Source of the DNA: Phragmites australis
Taxonomy: Eukaryota > Streptophyta > Magnoliopsida > Poales > Poaceae
Length of the DNA: 64,000 nt
NCBI RefSeq assembly: GCF_958298935.1
Contig: NC_084924.1
Location: forward strand, 2,418,001 to 2,482,000
Direction: 5' to 3'
The notes under the pieces are model-generated. The model had not been told where the DNA came from. It was given only the letters and a program-made list of their open reading frames with translations, and made no database searches. How positions within the stretch are numbered: the stretch's first letter is position 1; every line of letters starts with the position of its first letter. Made by a program: the position numbers and the translations under genes. Shown here one piece after another: positions 32,731 to 47,409 of the stretch.

Positions 32731-35700
32731 TTGAGGTTAGGTTTCATTAAAGTATTTAACTCTTTGAATTAGATAAAATCATTCGTCAGGTTTTTCCGGT
32801 AGTGTGGTCAGTGTTATGGGCACTGTTATGTGCAATCTTGGTTATGGTTATTCCTCACTTGATATCATTGCAGCGCTTTTATAGAGAAAATAATTTGTGA
32901 TGAACCAACATGTTTGCTGCTATCTAGGATATATAATTTACTTTTTACCGATTTAGTATAGTTGGAGCACATCCAAGGTACTTGTACAGTCAACAATATC
33001 TTCACTGCTTTTCTGTTATTGTGCTTTAACTATACAATCATGTGATTTAAAACATTTGCTTTCTAGCACTTTGTATTTCTGTTTCGTTTGTGAACTTCCC
33101 TTCACCCTGACTTTCTATCTGTGTTCATTATTTGCACTCCCAGTTATTAACCCTTCCTTCTTGTGTTTCAGCTTATACAGCAAGAAGCAGCTGATTTGAA
33201 AAATAAGTTTGCTACACCGCTTCGTTCTTTCCTAGAAGATTCAGTAAGCAGTGAGGTTGATGATATTGATATTATTCCGAACGAGGAAATGCTTTTGGTG
33301 AGAACATTTTCTATTCTTATTATGAAGATTGTTTTATGCTTACTCTATTATCCTTTTGTTTTTGTGCCTCTCTTCTGATGACAAAATTTCTATCACCTGA
33401 AGATTCTTAGTGAGAAAGGCTACGTTAAGCGGATGAACTCCAACACGTTCAATTTACAACATCGGGGAACAACTGGAAAATCTGTTGGAAAAATGCGAAT
33501 GAACGACAGCACGTCTGATTTCATGTTCTTTATTTCAGGTATGTGAACAGGGAGACTTTCCTAGTGAGTAAATTTTGTAGCATCTTAGGAAGCTCTTAGC
33601 TGTTAAGGATTCTGTGATAATATTAGATCCATTCTAAGCTACAATAATTTGTCAATCAGAAAGCATCTTGAAACTATAAGTTATACTCCTGGAATATGCT
33701 TGTTGCATTTGAAGCAGTTCACATGACTTTCCTGTACTTATCGTGAGGTTATATGCCGTTATAGCCATTTTTTTGTGCTCTCATGTAACTGGAATGGTGT
33801 TTGCTTTCAGCGACAAGGGAATAGTATACTCAGCACGTTCTTATAAGAACCAGAATGCACTAGAACTGCAGCTGGTACTCCGTTGGTACAGGTACAGTGA
33901 TAAATGTTACTTTTGACTAATGAAACTTAATAGGTGATATGCTGACCTTTACTATTTTGTTCTTGTTTAGCTGCTATCTTTGTCCGATGGAGAGCGGATA
34001 ACCTCCATCATTCCTGTGAGTGAATTTGGTGAAGACCAATATCTAGTGATGCTCACCATTAATGGTTATATCAAGAAAGTTCCTCTTAATGCCTTTTCAA
34101 CAATCAGGTTTTCAGGTATACTGTCTCATGTGTTTGCATTTCTTCCACATAACGCACTTTTGAGTTATTGTTCAAATGCGATACATCTTTTATTCCTTTA
34201 CTGTTCTAAAATGTTAGGTTGCCAGTGACGAGCTCAGATGGGTTCGTCGTTGTGGGAACGACGACCTGGTTGCTTTGGCTTCACAAAAAGGGAAGGTTAT
34301 AGTCAACTCATGCAATAAGGTAGGCTACAAACACACATCTATCCAATGGGAACTCCTGCAAATGAGATCCAGTTTCTTGACTTTTTTCACCGTATTAATA
34401 TGGTGCAAAATTATGTTTGATAAAATCATCTTAGGTATTTTTTATTTCAAGCTACTTTTGTAGTTGGTAGATTGGTGTTACTCATCATAAGGACATATCC
34501 AGTGCAAAACCATTGTTTTAAAATATCTGATTCAAGAAATATTGTTGGTAGATTGGTGGTACTCATCGTAAGGAGTACATATCTAGGGCGTACCATGCGC
34601 TAGTGCAATCGGGCAAACCATTTTTGTCTGAGCACAAAATCAACATGAAAATTCCCAAACTATTTGTATCGTTTGTTGTGTTATTCTGCTAGCAGATATT
34701 TATATCAAAGTGTAACTCCTGGGAACAATGCTTAAGTAAATATCACAAAAGTACACTTCTTTCTGGTAAACTATCACAAAACTACAATTTTTTGTTTCCA
34801 TTTCACAAATGATTTTGATATGAAAATGGCAATTATGTTAGGAGTTTCAGTAGATTTGATATTTAATCTCATTCCAATATGTCTGCTTGATCACGTGTGC
34901 GGAACTGCGGATGTGCCTTCCATTTTTGGGTTGCACTATTCACAGACAATTCCTTATTCTATATTTATATGTTTGCTCTGTTTCATCCAGCTTCGTGCCC
35001 TTGGAAGGAAAACAAGGGGTGTTGGTGCAATAAGATGGCAGCCATGGATATAATTCCAGCAACAATGCACAAAATGCCTGAAAGATATACCAGCAGGTGG
35101 TTTCATCTAGAGTTTGGGAACTGTCTAGTTATTGGCAACGCCGAATATGGGTCGTAAAAAAATTATTAGCTTTATAAAATGTGAGAAGGGTTTGATCATA
35201 TTTTAAATACTGAATTCAATGATAAGGTAGTATCATGCTCAGACACAACTTATCATTCATACCCATCTTCCCAAAACCAGCCTTTTGCTACCCTCAGAAT
35301 TAGTTTACTAACTTTTGATTGCTATTCCCCAATGCAACATCAGCAAACGTTTCTAAGCCATATTGGTTTATCTACGTCTCAGTTTGGATAGTTCCTGTAT
35401 TCCAGTACTGATCAATTTTATCGTTAAACTATGAATGCTTGCTCCAGGGTCAGAGATTCGAGTCCTCCATGGCTGCTTTTCATAGCTGAAAACGGTTTTG
35501 GGAAACGTGTGCCCTTAAATGCATTCTGACGATCAAATTTCAATCGACTTGGCTTGCAAGGCTACAAGGTTTAGTAATAGTTTTTGCTCTATCATGTTCT
35601 ACCAGATAACTGCGTATTTTACAGAAGTGTCTAAAATATTTGTGCTTTTGGTGTGGAACACTTAAATTGAATTCGTAAAATGTTGATGCGCATCTGAATT

Positions 35701-36363
35701 TGTGGCTGCTTGTGCTGCATACATTAAGAACCATGGTCTACTTTGAAACTACAGAGGAACTTCAGGTGTGCGTTCCTCATGCTATTTGAACCTGCTCAAT
35801 TTGACAGTATTCTGTTTTTGCATGCAGCTTCCACCAGATTGTCGCTTAGCCGCTGTATTTGTTGCTGGTTTTTTTACTCACTGGTACCTTTTCTGGACCT
35901 GTTTTTCTATTGTTTGTTTTGTCTAACCACACTCTGTTTCAAACTTTCAACATATCATCTGCTGTTGCCTGTGAATATAATGGCAGATGAAGGTGAAAGC
36001 GACGAGCAGGTTGTTTTAGTTAGCCAGAGTGGCACTGTAAACAGAATCAAGGTTAAAGATACATCCATCCAGTCTCGTGCGACAAAGTAAGTCAGGCTTC
36101 AGTGTGTCAAATATGCCACTTTCAATTTCATTTGACTAAAAAAACATACAATTCTGTGGAGTAGAAAAACAAGGCTCTAAGAGAAGTCTGTATTCGATTC
36201 CGTTAAATATTCAATCTACTTTTGCGTTGTCCTCTTTTCTTAGAGCCTTGTTCTACCTCTGTTGGACTGCAGGGGAGTCATTCTGATGAGGCTGGAGCAT
36301 GCCGGAAAGATCCAGTCAGCTTCATTGATTTCGGCAGCAGTAGAACAGGTCGCTGAAGATTAA

Positions 36364-37150
36364 TCTTGTTTCCAAGATGCAAGTGGGTTCGTCTGAATCA
36401 ATGCCCTGGTAGGACACAGCATGCCAATTACACATTGGGTATGCATTTTTGACTGGCTTCCTGTGGCCAGTGTACCTCAGTAATCCTGCGAGATCCCACA
36501 CGCCAAGGCATAGTTAGAAGCTAATTTGTAGGATTTGCCGCGGAACCCATAGCGTGATAAGGCTTGTGACAGTGGTATTATTCCTGAAGCATGTCGTCAT
36601 CTAATGCTGTGTGGGATGATATTTGTCGCTGTTGAATTTGCACGTATTCACCCGTCTCTCTATAATTGTGGTGGCAGGCACTTCTATACGCAGCCAACCA
36701 GACAACAAGAGAAAATTAGGCAGGAACCATTGCAGATATGCATGAACTGAAAAATGCCGTAGTATGTAAGGCCGATAATATTGTCCAACCCATGTGATCT
36801 TTGAGATGATGAGATGGTGCGGATCATTTCAGCCCCTTAAAAAATGGGCGCGCGCGAACAAATACGATCGTTCGGACAGTGTTTACTGTTTAGCTTATGG
36901 AGTTTGAAAGATAACAGCAACGTGAGACTGAATACTGGCACATTCTCCAGTTGATTAATTTAACGGAGCTCTCTTTAGCTGTTAGTTCAGAAACATCTCA
37001 AGGCTCAAATTACAGGAAAATAATTAACTGTGAAATCTTAACCAGAGCTCAGGAAATACATCTTACATACTGGAATAGCAACCCATCCCTAGTTATATCC
37101 AGCAATGCCATCATCCAAAAGCTCCTAGTTGATCCAAATCTCTCGAGAAT
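36364..37150. other. Spacer between convergent GYRA relic and ARF1
   Basis: About 790 bp expected to hold the 3' UTRs of both convergent genes. No frame with a domain. Confidence 0.5.
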
Positions 37151-39584
<2,434 letters not shown>

Positions 39585-39711
39585 CTGGTTCGCGGATCCG
39601 ATTCGCGGTGAGATAGCCGGCGACGCAGCCGGGGACGGAGATGGCAACGGCCGGAGACGGGGAGGGAGAGGCTCCGGGTGTTGTCTCTGGCGGTGATGCG
39701 CGTCTTGTCTA

Positions 39712-39718
39712 TTTTATA
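39712..39718 (-). promoter_or_regulatory. TATA box of ARF1
   Basis: The minus strand reads CCCGTATAAAATAGAC. It lies about 130 bp upstream of the predicted leader-intron donor, placing transcription start near 39685. Confidence 0.7.
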
Positions 39719-40690
39719 CGGGCGAGAGGAGGGAGCCGAGCACGAGCACCTTGTGCTGCGGGTCGCGTCAACCAAACGCGTCTCACCTCCACCGAATGTG
39801 TATATTCGACCGCAGCAAAGGGAGGAAATCACTTTTGAAAATGTGGTGCTGGAAGTGCGAGAAATTTATGTTCTTCGTGGCTTCGTGGGTGTATGGTCCT
39901 CCTCCACAGTGTTTGATTATATGTTTTTAAATTGATTCATTTTTATAATATATTTGAAGTTAGTTATTCTTTAATCATATATCGTATAGGGACTCGTTTA
40001 TAACGAAGTTTATTCTTCACCTCTCTTATTTAATATGAAATTTTGTTATAAATTAGTCTATGTAAAACATATGATCAAAAGATGATTAACTTCGAATATA
40101 TTATCAAAAGTTAATCAACTTTAAGTCATATAATCAAAATATCTAATATTTTATGGGTGTATTTTTAAAACATCAGTACAGTTCGTAGACGCACACACTC
40201 TCACACCATTACATATACGCACTCACACAGTATCTATTGAAGACTCTCGTTGTCAACGGATCCGTCGTTTATCACTGAAAGAAAATTTCATCTTGATAAG
40301 ACACATAAAAAGCAACCTTAGAATTTGATTCTTATGGACAAAAGGCACAACCACCTCTGCTAAATTCTAATCTCTACTGTATAAAACACAACTTGGCTTC
40401 TGCATCATCTCGTCCCCTACTTTTCTCCCACCTAATAAAACTCTAAATTTCGAATAATGTACCCACATTTACCATCCACATTCGTCCTTTAGTCTCTCCA
40501 ACTCGTTTTCGGCTACAGACATGAGACTCATTTTACTAATAAAAGTTAATAAAAAAATTAGGAGAAAAATCAAAGGATAATCTCATCTTCTTTTTTCGGA
40601 TCTCATCTAAAATCAAATTATGACATCGCTCTTGACGTATTCGTTTGACGATACTTCAATAATATATCAACATCTTCATACATTAAATTT
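39719..40690. other. ARF1 upstream region and intergenic DNA
   Basis: A GC-rich 100-bp stretch next to the ARF1 promoter, then AT-rich DNA with no gene-like frame. Confidence 0.45.
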
Positions 40691-40882
40691 ATGGATGAAC
40701 TTAATGAAACAACAAAGCCGAAAGATGACTATTCCATAAAGAACTATCTTGTTCTTCTAGAATCAATTGAAGAACTTTCAGATGAGAAAAAGACAATGGT
40801 AACAAATATCTTCAAGTGTGAGCTGAACAGAGAAATTTTTCATCAATTTCAAGAACCCAAGAGTTCGTCTACTACGGGTTAA
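40691..40882 (+). pseudogene. Fragment of a Myb/SANT-like (PIF/Harbinger-associated) protein
   Basis: A 63-codon frame whose middle (VLLESIEELSDEKKTMVTNI, then NREIF) matches the C-terminal helical block of plant L10-interacting/Myb-SANT-like proteins, relatives of the DNA-binding partner of PIF/Harbinger transposases. The N-terminal SANT domain is not found upstream, so only an end fragment remains. Confidence 0.5.
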
Positions 40883-42096
40883 GGACGAAATTGCTCTCAA
40901 GGCATTCAAGCTGAAAACTTAGACTACAATTTATCAATATTCTCACAACTGTCATCTGAAATTTGGATCAGAGCAATTTGAATGTACATGAAAAGTAAAG
41001 TTTGTGACAATATAGAGGCATCCATTGCTTTTCCCTATAAAGACAACATCTTTCTCTACTATGTCTAAGACAATATACATACTTTTGGTATATAAGTTAC
41101 AACATGGAGTTTTTACAAAATATATAGGGAGCATTTGCTAGTCTTTTCTGAAGTGTCTACTCATACTAGTATTAGATTTCTAACTATCATCTTGCCTATT
41201 TTGATGTCTTTGCAGGCCTAAATTTGGATCAGAGCTTCTAGGTTACAATTTTACACAATATATAGGGAGCATTCAGATGTAATATGCTGATGATAGTTTA
41301 ATTTTTAATTGGGATGATGAAGGTACCGGATCATCGCCGGCCACACCATAGTTAGCGTGCTTAGCTTGGCCTTCGGGCATTATTGGGCTCGTTGCCTTAG
41401 GAGATTTGTGTTAATGTACTTTGATCTCCATGAGCTCATGCTCCCCGGGGAGATCATGCTTTGTATTTCGACATCCATGAGCTTCAGTTGACTCATGTTA
41501 ATTTCTGCTAATTGTGGACCTATGTTATGTTATGATATATGTTAGGTCATTTGGTTATGCTGGATCATGTTACTTAATTCTATTCATGTTATATACCATC
41601 TCTGTTATATTTATTATGTGACACAAATTCTAGCTGGCTCCATGTCTGAGTTAGCAAGAGTCGAAAGAAATTGCGCATCTTTTGTGTCCCTTAGCTTGCA
41701 CCTGTGTTTCCATCTGGTCAGTGTTTTTGAATTCTATATTTTTTTCTGATTTTTTTGAAATCTTATTAATAATCAGGATTTTTATCCCTATGACCTCTCA
41801 AACGGCACCGAAAATTACGCTCACACGAGGTTTCTTTCTCTAGGTGTCATATGTACAAAAAAAAATCCCCCTTCTGAATTTAAGTCCATGCCACCCTTAC
41901 ATTAAAAGAGCCCTAAGTGGGTCCGTAGTCCCTGCTGCTAGGACTCCCCACTTATCTAATAAAAAAACAAAAACCAGCCAGAAAAACACGAAAACATCTT
42001 CTAATAAAAAACCAAGAAAAATCGTCCCTCCCCAACTACCCAGCCCCGCCCCCATACTCCTCGTCCTTGTGCACGAACCGCTCCCCACAACGCTTA
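40883..42096. other. AT-rich intergenic DNA
   Basis: No gene recognised. A short duplicated phrase (ATATATAGGGAGCATT at about 41118 and 41260) suggests a decayed repeat. Confidence 0.4.
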
Positions 42097-42350
42097 GACC
42101 ATCTCTAACCATATTCCCTTTATTTCGTTCCCTTTCCGATTCCCTTCCTCGTTTCTATTCCCTTTATTTTCTCTTATCTTCAATAATTTCCCTTCAAGGG
42201 AAATCGCGAAGGGAAAGGAGAGAGAATCCCGTCCTGAAGGGAATGACCATGGGAATCCCTTCGTGACGAAAACTGTAAAGGGAAATCATTGGAGCTCTGA
42301 AGGAAACAAAAATCCCTTCACGACGGGAATCTAGCCCCTGAAGGGAAGCC
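42097..42350 (+). mobile_element. Small TIR element (MITE-like), copy 2
   Basis: Begins GACCATCTCTAACCATATTC after TTA (42094-42096) and aligns with the reverse complement of 29771-30013. The distal end is diverged. It has extra AAGGGAA/TTCCCTT words that allow internal folding. Confidence 0.55.
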
Positions 42351-42439
42351 CTTATAGTGCCCCCACCGCCCCCGCCAGCAACACCGAATCACTACCCTGC
42401 ATAGAGCCCTCACCGCCGCCTATGGCGTCCTCCCAAAAT

Positions 42440-42790
42440 CACCGCCCTGCACAGTGCCCCCCCCCCCCCCCGCCAGCCCCGCCACCCGACTTCACTTCTC
42501 CAGCCCGCCCTATCTAGCTCGCTCCATTGAATGGCGGCCCCTGCACGGCGGCACGTGGATGCGAGATGACAAATCAGAAGTCGAAGCCAAAGCCGAAGCT
42601 GACCATAGGATACGAGACACCGACCCTTGAGAAGACGCGCCGCGGTGGTGGTGGCTTCGTCTTCCTCTGTGCCCTCGTTGGACACACGGAGGTACGTGTT
42701 GCCCTGCCTCTTCAAGTTCATGCTATCACCGTGATCGGGCCGCAATTTTGACATTGTTTTGTGGGAATTCTATGACATGTTACTGATGAG
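42440..42790 (+). pseudogene. Possible 5' fragment of a WD40 (ZFWD-like) gene
   Basis: The frame at 42527-42751 contains TIGYETPTLEKTRRGGGG and then CALVGHTE followed by a short VALPL run, which resembles the start of the first WD repeat in plant CCCH-zinc-finger/WD40 proteins. The match is short. It is listed because a clearer WD40 fragment of the same kind lies at 46311-46480. A poly-C run of about 14 (near 42460) precedes it. Confidence 0.3.
42744..42786 (+). repeat. 43-bp direct repeat, copy 1
   Basis: AATTTTGACATTGTTTTGTG... is repeated at 45767-45809 with one mismatch in 43 bases, same orientation, 3.0 kb apart, on either side of the solo LTR at 43674-45254. Confidence 0.85.
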
Positions 42791-43668
42791 ATGCTCCCTC
42801 CGCCACCTGCGCTGCGGGCGCCGCCCACCCTGGTCTCCCCGCGTTGCGGTGGGAGTTAATGCGTCCTTGAGCGGGCTGTGACGAGCGAGCCCTAGGAGGT
42901 CGGCAGTGGGTTAATAAAAGCAGCGCGAGGGGAGGGGAGGGGAGCTAGAAACGAGGAGGAGGCTCGGGTGAGGTGATGGGGGTGCCAAGGGTGAGGACAA
43001 GGCCAGCGGTGCTGACGACTGGTGCTACCAGTTTGGAAATAAGGTCGGATTTCTTCCATTTTTTGTTTGTATTTCGTTGGACGTTTGGGGGCTTGCTTCA
43101 CCTTGGCTTCGAGGTTGAAGTGTTTAGAAAAGGAAATTTCGCTTCAAAAATGGAGTGTCTTGGATCGTATTTGGGCTCCTTTGGCTCGGCTCATCATCCA
43201 ATTCATATGTGCGCTCCATGGGGAAGAAAAGGCACTCGCTCTGTCACCAACATATTGGTTTCTGGGAAGCCTGATCTCAAATGTTACTTAACAAATGGGT
43301 TGGTTTTTATCATTTCCCATCCCCCGCCCACCTTTTATCCCTCTATCTGTTAGTTTGTAGTTCAGAATTCAGAGGTCGTAACAGCCTGATCTGATATTTT
43401 ACTTTGAATCGAAGCTTGATACTTGTGTTTCATGTACAATTGTTAGGTGTACTTGTTTGGTCCAATCGTTTTTATTGCCGGAGAAATTAGGAAGTTACTA
43501 AAGAGGAAGCCACTTATTTTAACTAAGTTCAGGGCTGTCATATGTATATGCTTGATGATTAATTTTTTAGCTGCCTAGGTGAACCTTATGTATCTCGTGC
43601 TGCATTTGTCTCTCTTTCTTCCTTATTGAAAATGAGAAAGGAAACAAGGAATAATCGGGAGTGGGTTC
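42787..43668. other. Intergenic or intronic DNA left of the solo LTR
   Basis: No protein match. Short GC-rich tract (42800-42980), then mixed sequence up to the TSD AAGGC. Confidence 0.35.
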
Positions 43669-43673
43669 AAGGC

Positions 43674-45254
43674 TGTCGGAGGGTGAACTCCTATCGCAGG
43701 GATCCCGAGAGACCCCCTTTTAGAGATTCGGCCGGGGGGATGATCCTGAACGAGCTTGTTTTGGGAAATAAGCGGGAAACGGAAATAAATGCAGTGGCTG
43801 GTGGGAGATGATCGTCCTAGTGCGAGAAAGATGGGTGCACCGGGGTTTAGACAGGTTCGGGCCGCACGGGGGCGTAACACCCTACTCCTGTGTGAGTGCT
43901 ATATCTGTCCTTGAAAGGAATTCTTCAAGGATGTATCTGGTTACAAGAGAAAGCCACTTACTGAGAGCTTGAGGCTCTCGTGTTCTAGCTTGGCTTGAGC
44001 TGGTTCGAGCGTCTGCGTCCTCTTTCTTTTTCTTCTTACGGTCTCCCTTTTTACGTGTTCTCCATCCTTTCCTTTTATAGGCGCGCCGACCTCGACATAT
44101 CCTGAATGGGAAAGAGGGGGTGCCAGTGCCAAGGTGCCACGGAGAAAGGCGTCATCATTCCGTCTTGGCGAAGTGACAGTGGCGGTGGAAAAATGCGGCG
44201 CGCATCCGACCACCCGCCACTGTGGATGCCCTCGGACGCCATTAAGGGGGCCCACCGGGCAGCCTCAGAGGTGCCCGGTGCGCCCACCCTGTCTTGTTCT
44301 TCTGCCAGGGCAGGGTGGCAGGCGGAGCGCTTCGATTCTGGCAACGTTATCCCGAGGCACCCGGATGAAACGGGACGGGACCCGTGCATTTAATGGACCC
44401 ACGCCCCCCTGCCAGTGCATGGCAGGGTCTGACACTGGGGCGTGGGCAGCTGAGAATGTCAGGATGTCAGGCCGCGCGTGCCTATTAAATGCGGCATTGG
44501 GCCTTTGACTGGCTGACACCCCGACGATGGGACCCTTCGGGTCGTCGGGACGATCTTGCGTGAACCTTCGGGGAACCGAGTCCTCGGGGGCTGCCACGTG
44601 CAGCCCCGAGCACTCTCTCCCGAGCACTTCGGTGGGACCTTCGGGGAACCGAGTCCTCGGGGGCTGCCACGTGCAGCCCCGAGCACTCTCTCCTGAGCAC
44701 TTCGGTGGGACCTTCGGGGAACCGAGTCCTCGGGGGCTGCCACGTGCAGCCCCGAGCACTCTCTCCCGAGCACTTCGGTGGGACCTTCGAGGAACCGAGT
44801 CCTCGGGGGCTGCCACGTGCAGCCCCGAGCACTCTCTCCCGAGCACTTCGGTGGGACCTTCGGGGAACCGAGTCCTCGGGGGCTGCCACATGCAGCCCCG
44901 AGCACTCTCTCCCGAGTACTTGGGTGAGACCTTCGGGGAACCGAGTCCTCGGGGGCTGCCAAGTGCAGCCCCGAGCACTCTCTCCCGAGCACTTCGGTGT
45001 TTGGATCATCGGGGGACTACAGTACTCGGGGATAAGTGAGAAACCTCCCGAGCACTTCCTTCCCGGTACTTGGACTCTGCGGATCATCGGGGAACTGGGG
45101 TGCTCGGGAACCTAGAGGCTACGGCCCCGAGCACCTTCCCCCGGGACTTAGTTTTTTCTTATCCTGCAGGGTGGACCTCGCGGGATGATGACATGTGGCG
45201 GATGGCCGGCCCGGTCTCGGGATTCAGGGACCCCTGGTTCCTAATACACCGACA
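43674..45254 (-). mobile_element. Solo LTR of the element 1/2 family (1,581 bp)
   Basis: TGTCGGAGGG at 43674 to ACACCGACA at 45254 with a perfect TSD AAGGC at 43669-43673 and 45255-45259; no internal region. It matches the LTRs of element 1 along its length, apart from an additional diverged unit near 45000-45060. A solo LTR of this kind is the usual product of recombination between the two LTRs of a full element. Confidence 0.93.
44565..44997. repeat. 73-bp G-box repeat array, 6 copies (solo LTR)
   Basis: Anchors at about 44577, 44650, 44723, 44796, 44869 and 44942. The G-box is intact in the first four units and altered in the last two (CACATG and CAAGTG). Confidence 0.88.
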
Positions 45255-45259
45255 AAGGC

Positions 45260-46310
45260 AGTTAGGGAAAGGAACATCTGATAGTGCTACTGCATAGAAA
45301 AGCGCTTTTCTGATTCCTTGTCTTGTGTTCCATTATTGGTAAAAGATAGCCGATCTAAGCAGTTCATGGGCCATTTTACCTTCCAAGTGGGTTCGGAGAG
45401 AAGGACCAGCTAGATCTTGAAATCTTCTTATTTATTTTCCTTTTAGTTCCACTCATATATCTGGTCAAAATCAAAGTTTCTCAGCTCGCTCCAACGCAAA
45501 AATATTCGTGTTTGTAATATCCGTCGTAACTTTTGTTCCTTTTGAAGCATAAGGTTAGAAGATAACAAATATTAGCTTGGATGTGATAGGTAGTAGCTCT
45601 GAATGGCATATATGTTGTACATCTACTGATGCATTTTGAACTGGCTGGAATCTGTTTGCAGAATACATTTGACTTGAAGGCTCCCAAAAAGTCACCCCTG
45701 GTGTTGAGAATGGTTGTTCTTGCTATGACTATGTCATGCAGGATATCTATTTGCTCGATGTGTATGAATTTTGACATTGTTTTGTGGGAATTCTGTGACA
45801 TGTTACTGATTATGCAATTGGGTTTTAAAAAATGATGCAAAGGAATTTTGGTCGAGTAGTTGTGAACCTGTGATGGTTTCTTACGGTGATCATGGAATAC
45901 CGTAGGCTATCAGTGGGATCTCCCTGCTGCTGGGTTCAGAAAAGCTCTTCTCCGGTAGCGTCGACAGATTTCTTCTGGGACTGCAACTCTAGCAAGGTAG
46001 CCCGTCTCTCGGCTCCTGGCAATCTCATCTGACTTCTTTTGCATGTTACAACTTGGGTTTACATCAACCTCGATTCATCCAATGCTTAAGGTGGTTGATG
46101 CTCTGCCCCCTATGTCACCAATTGGCAATCTGGGATTTCTTCTGATTACTTAATGGTGGTTGATGTGTCGGTTAGTACAAATTGGATTATTTGTCGTGCG
46201 TCTACAGTTACCGACATGTTGGTTGGGTTGATTGCTCTTGTAGGTTGTTCACCTGCGTCAACGATCAGTGTGCCCAGGATCAGTTAGGGAATCCATCTGG
46301 CTGGTTTGCT
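45260..46310. other. Intergenic or pseudogene spacer
   Basis: Contains copy 2 of the 43-bp repeat (45767-45809). No domain recognised in the remaining sequence. Confidence 0.35.
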
Positions 46311-46480
46311 GACAAGCAGTGCGTCCAAACACTCTTTGAGCATAAATTTGCTATAACATATGTGCTTTGTTGGGATCAAAAGTTACTACCATGCTCCCTC
46401 TGGATAAGGCTGTAAAGGTCTGGACTCTTTCAGAGTTTGGAAGCCTTGAAGTGAAATATACCCATGCTGAGGAACATGTG
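46311..46480 (+). pseudogene. WD40 (ZFWD-like) gene fragment with frameshift
   Basis: Frame 1 reads KQCVQTLFEHKFAITYVLCW and DQKLLPCSL; after a 1-2-base insertion near 46398 the match continues as KVWTLSEFGSLEVKYTHAEEH. Together these match consecutive WD repeats of plant CCCH-zinc-finger/WD40 (ZFWD) proteins. A GTGAGT donor follows the last match. No complete gene is present. Confidence 0.6.
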
Positions 46481-47227
46481 AGTACTGCACTCATGCTTCT
46501 CTTGCTCTGCAGACTATTTTTAGTAAATATTTATGTGCTTAAGGCATCATATTTTTAGGTGTAATAACTAAAATATACTATTAAGGTTCAGAATTAAGTA
46601 GCAACCTTTACTTTTTGCTTCCTTTAGTGCTTGGCTGAGCTATCTTTATTCTGCTGAATGTGGGTACTGGCTGAAGTTCAGCAAAGAAAAATGATAGCGC
46701 GTGAAAAATCATGTTTAGTTTATTTCACCAATTGGTGAATTTTTATGTATACAAGCGCAATGTTTATTACTTATATGATCTTGTCTTTTATACATCGATT
46801 TTGTTTGATGTGCGCTACTGCATTGATCTGCTTCTCTCTGTTCTCAAGTCTCACACAGTGCTTCTGTACTAGCAATTACTTCTCTAATATCAAGTGGAAG
46901 ATCTTTGCTCATAGTTGTTTTGCTAGCGCAATTAGTTTTCTTATGTTCTTGCTGTCAGCTTCATGGAAGACTTAATTGTTGGGGCTCCATCTGCATCCAG
47001 CCACAAGCAATACGATTCATTCATACATATGGTCTATGAATAAGTTGTAGCATAGGCATGCTGAAACCTATCAATATAGTTTCTTCGTCTATATTATATT
47101 GACAAATGACAAGGATGGCATATGGGAGATAGTTTGTCTGGTGGGTCTTCTTGGTCAACTCGGGTTGTTCTTTTATCTGGTGAACTGGGAACTTTAGTGA
47201 TTAAAGTTTTTGTATGCTGATCGAAGC
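46481..47227. other. Intergenic DNA up to element 2
   Basis: AT-rich, no domain. Ends with the TSD GAAGC (47223-47227). Confidence 0.4.
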
Positions 47228-47409
47228 TGTCGGTGTATTCAGAATCAGGGGTCCCTAAGTCTCGAGACCAGGCCGGCCATCCGCCACATGTCACCACCCT
47301 GCAAGGTAAGAAGAAGCTAAGTCCCAGGAGAAGGTGCTCGGGGCCGCCGCCTCTGGTTCCCGAGCACCCTAGTTCCCCGATGATCCGCAGAGCCCAAATA
47401 CTGGGAAGG

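Larger units (their letters stand above)
30101..36363 (+). pseudogene. GYRA: DNA gyrase subunit A, C-terminal half, decayed multi-exon copy
   Basis: Twelve exon-like blocks match plant organelle-targeted gyrase A from mid-protein to the C-terminus: 30101-30171, 30274-30363, 33172-33297, 33403-33538, 33811-33891, 33971-34107, 34218-34319, 34991-35096, 35448-35568, 35828-35883, 35987-36086 and 36273-36363 (stop TAA). Most keep GT/AG borders. Motifs: SEKQAEASLDITLRKLTSLE, ILSEKGYVKRMNSNTF, SDGERITSIIPVSEFGEDQY, LRALGRKTRGVGAI. Damage: deletion of about 22 bp at the end of exon 4 (frameshift), a 1-bp deletion in exon 5 (near 33855), deletion of roughly 20 bp in exon 8 near 35033, and CGA-to-TGA in exon 9 (35527-35529). 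The N-terminal breakage-reunion half with the catalytic Tyr is absent upstream. Gyrase A normally supercoils plastid and mitochondrial DNA; this copy cannot encode it unless the breaks are assembly errors. Confidence 0.88.
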
